Assembly: GCF_004766045.1 (NCBI RefSeq)
Contig: NZ_SPQQ01000027.1
Span: 1 to 32,216, forward strand
Direction of reading: 5' to 3'
Source: Desulfosporosinus fructosivorans
GTDB lineage: Bacteria > Bacillota > Desulfitobacteriia > Desulfitobacteriales > Desulfitobacteriaceae
Length of the DNA: 32,216 nucleotides
In this document: piece by piece, positions 31,578 to 32,216 of the stretch
Layout: every line of letters starts with the position of its first letter
How positions within the stretch are numbered: position 1 is the first letter of the stretch
Notes under the pieces: model-generated
Databases searched by the model: none
What the model saw: only the letters and a program-made list of their open reading frames with translations
What the model was told of the DNA's origin: nothing
Position numbers and translations under genes: made by a program

Positions 31578-32216
31578 CTAAGCTTCTGGAATTTCAGGCA
31601 GCTCAAACATATCAAGGTTCTCAATCTTATAAGTGTACTTACCTGTTTCGATGCCCTTAACTATTTCCACGACTTTATCACTGATTGGAGTAGCAATACC
31701 CAGCTTCTTACCCCAATCGGAAATAACGCCATCAATCGCATCAATTTCTGTCTTTAAACCTTTCTCCAGGTCCTGGAGCATACTGGCCTTTAACAGACGG
31801 TGTGGTGAATAGACGGCCTTATAGTAAGGGTATTTCGCAGCCCGTTCTTTCTTGTTCTCGAAGGCCAAACCACTCAGGTCATGTCCCTGGAGAGGCTCCA
31901 ATTTAATACCTCTGGCTTTAACAATTTCAAGGGTCTCGTTACCTATGTGAGCTGCACAGGCAAGCGCTTTTTCATGATCTAAGATGTCGCCGTACGTACA
32001 GCCCAAGGCTGCAGACATACCACTCATGGTGGCATTAACAATTAATTTAGTCCAACGAATTCCAGCCAAATTTGGCACAATAATGGTCTCTGCTGAAAGG
32101 TTTAACAGTTCGGCAACTTTTTTTGTCCTTTCCCGGATGCTGCCATCCAGTTCACCAATATCATAGCTCATCTTGTTGGGGTCGGATGTAAGCATCGAGA
32201 CTCCAGGACCCACATA
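31578..32216 (-). CDS. Ketopantoate-reductase-like (PanE/ApbA family) dehydrogenase, 5' end cut by the window edge
   Basis: This frame is open through 32216; the visible 212 codons cover the end of the Rossmann domain and the C-terminal helical domain. GPGVSMLTSDPNKMSYDIGE is followed by the conserved catalytic-Lys segment RWTKLIVNATMSGMSAALGC and ends near ELPEIPEA. The missing N-terminus is presumably equivalent to 17376-17759, giving about 340 residues in all. Next to BKACE and a GntP permease it more likely oxidises a hydroxy acid to a beta-keto acid than makes pantoate; no other pantothenate genes are present. That assignment is inference from context. Confidence 0.9.
   Translation of the reverse strand, partial: YVGPGVSMLTSDPNKMSYDIGELDGSIRERTKKVAELLNLSAETIIVPNLAGIRWTKLIVNATMSGMSAALGCTYGDILDHEKALACAAHIGNETLEIVKARGIKLEPLQGHDLSGLAFENKKERAAKYPYYKAVYSPHRLLKASMLQDLEKGLKTEIDAIDGVISDWGKKLGIATPISDKVVEIVKGIETGKYTYKIENLDMFELPEIPEA
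32106..32216. repeat. Right-end copy of internal repeat (identical to 17265-17375)
   Basis: Partner of 17265-17375; the match runs to the last base of the window, so the true repeat probably extends further. Confidence 0.95.

Noticed and set aside
1..32216. Circular plasmid reading, because both ends can be joined through the internal repeat
   Set aside because: The window carries hprK, ptsHI and a ger operon and no replication or partition genes. A repeat-bounded chromosomal segment or tandem amplification fits better.

Overview
The window looks like chromosomal DNA of a spore-forming, anaerobic, low-to-mid GC Firmicute, most likely a Desulfosporosinus/Desulfitobacterium-type member of the Clostridia. 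The evidence is a GerB-GerA-GerC germinant-receptor operon, HPr kinase with a Ser-46-type HPr, strong AGGAGG-type ribosome sites, PAS-containing sigma-54 activators and a corrinoid methyltransferase set. The genus is an inference from this gene mix, not from a marker gene. No rRNA, tRNA, CRISPR array or complete insertion sequence was seen.

Layout. 1-1074: a PAS/AAA+/HTH sigma-54 activator running off the left edge. 1.2-3.2 kb: a decayed zone with a 131-bp inverted-repeat element, two coupled membrane proteins (CBO0543-like), an OppC/DppC tail remnant and a small orphan ORF. 3.2-9.7 kb: a methyl-transfer cluster on the minus strand (UroD-type methyltransferase, corrinoid protein, methyl-THF methyltransferase, MFS transporter) preceded by a good sigma-54 promoter and its probable PAS-PAS sigma-54 activator. 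10-11 kb: a DMT-family exporter on the plus strand. 11.2-15.1 kb: ger operon. 15.6-20.1 kb: acetoacetate-type CoA-transferase A/B, then a damaged copy of a catabolic operon: a ketopantoate-reductase-like gene fused in frame to a beta-keto-acid cleavage enzyme (BKACE) tail, an intact GntP permease with a sigma-54 promoter and tandem enhancer dyads, and a sigma-54 activator C-terminus fused to a radical SAM N-terminus. 20.4-23.4 kb: tetR, CPBP protease and MFS efflux operon with two TetR-type operators. 23.5-30.4 kb: a fructose PTS operon with general PTS genes: fruR, fruK, IIA, IIBC, ptsH, ptsI, hprK. 30.6-32.2 kb: intact BKACE and the 3' part of the intact ketopantoate-reductase-like gene, running off the right edge.

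How it fits together. The two window ends are near-identical to internal sequence: 1-131 matches 19827-19957 with one mismatch, and 32106-32216 matches 17265-17375 exactly. Read on the minus strand, the ends are the two outer parts of an intact operon (activator, GntP, dehydrogenase, BKACE) whose middle is the same DNA as the internal 17.3-20.0 kb segment. The internal copy has lost the dehydrogenase 3' end plus most of BKACE at one side, and the activator N-terminus at the other. A coherent pathway can be proposed: GntP imports a hydroxy acid, the PanE-like enzyme oxidises it to a beta-keto acid, BKACE exchanges it with acetyl-CoA to give acetoacetate plus a new acyl-CoA, and the CoA-transferase activates acetoacetate. 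The substrate is unknown.
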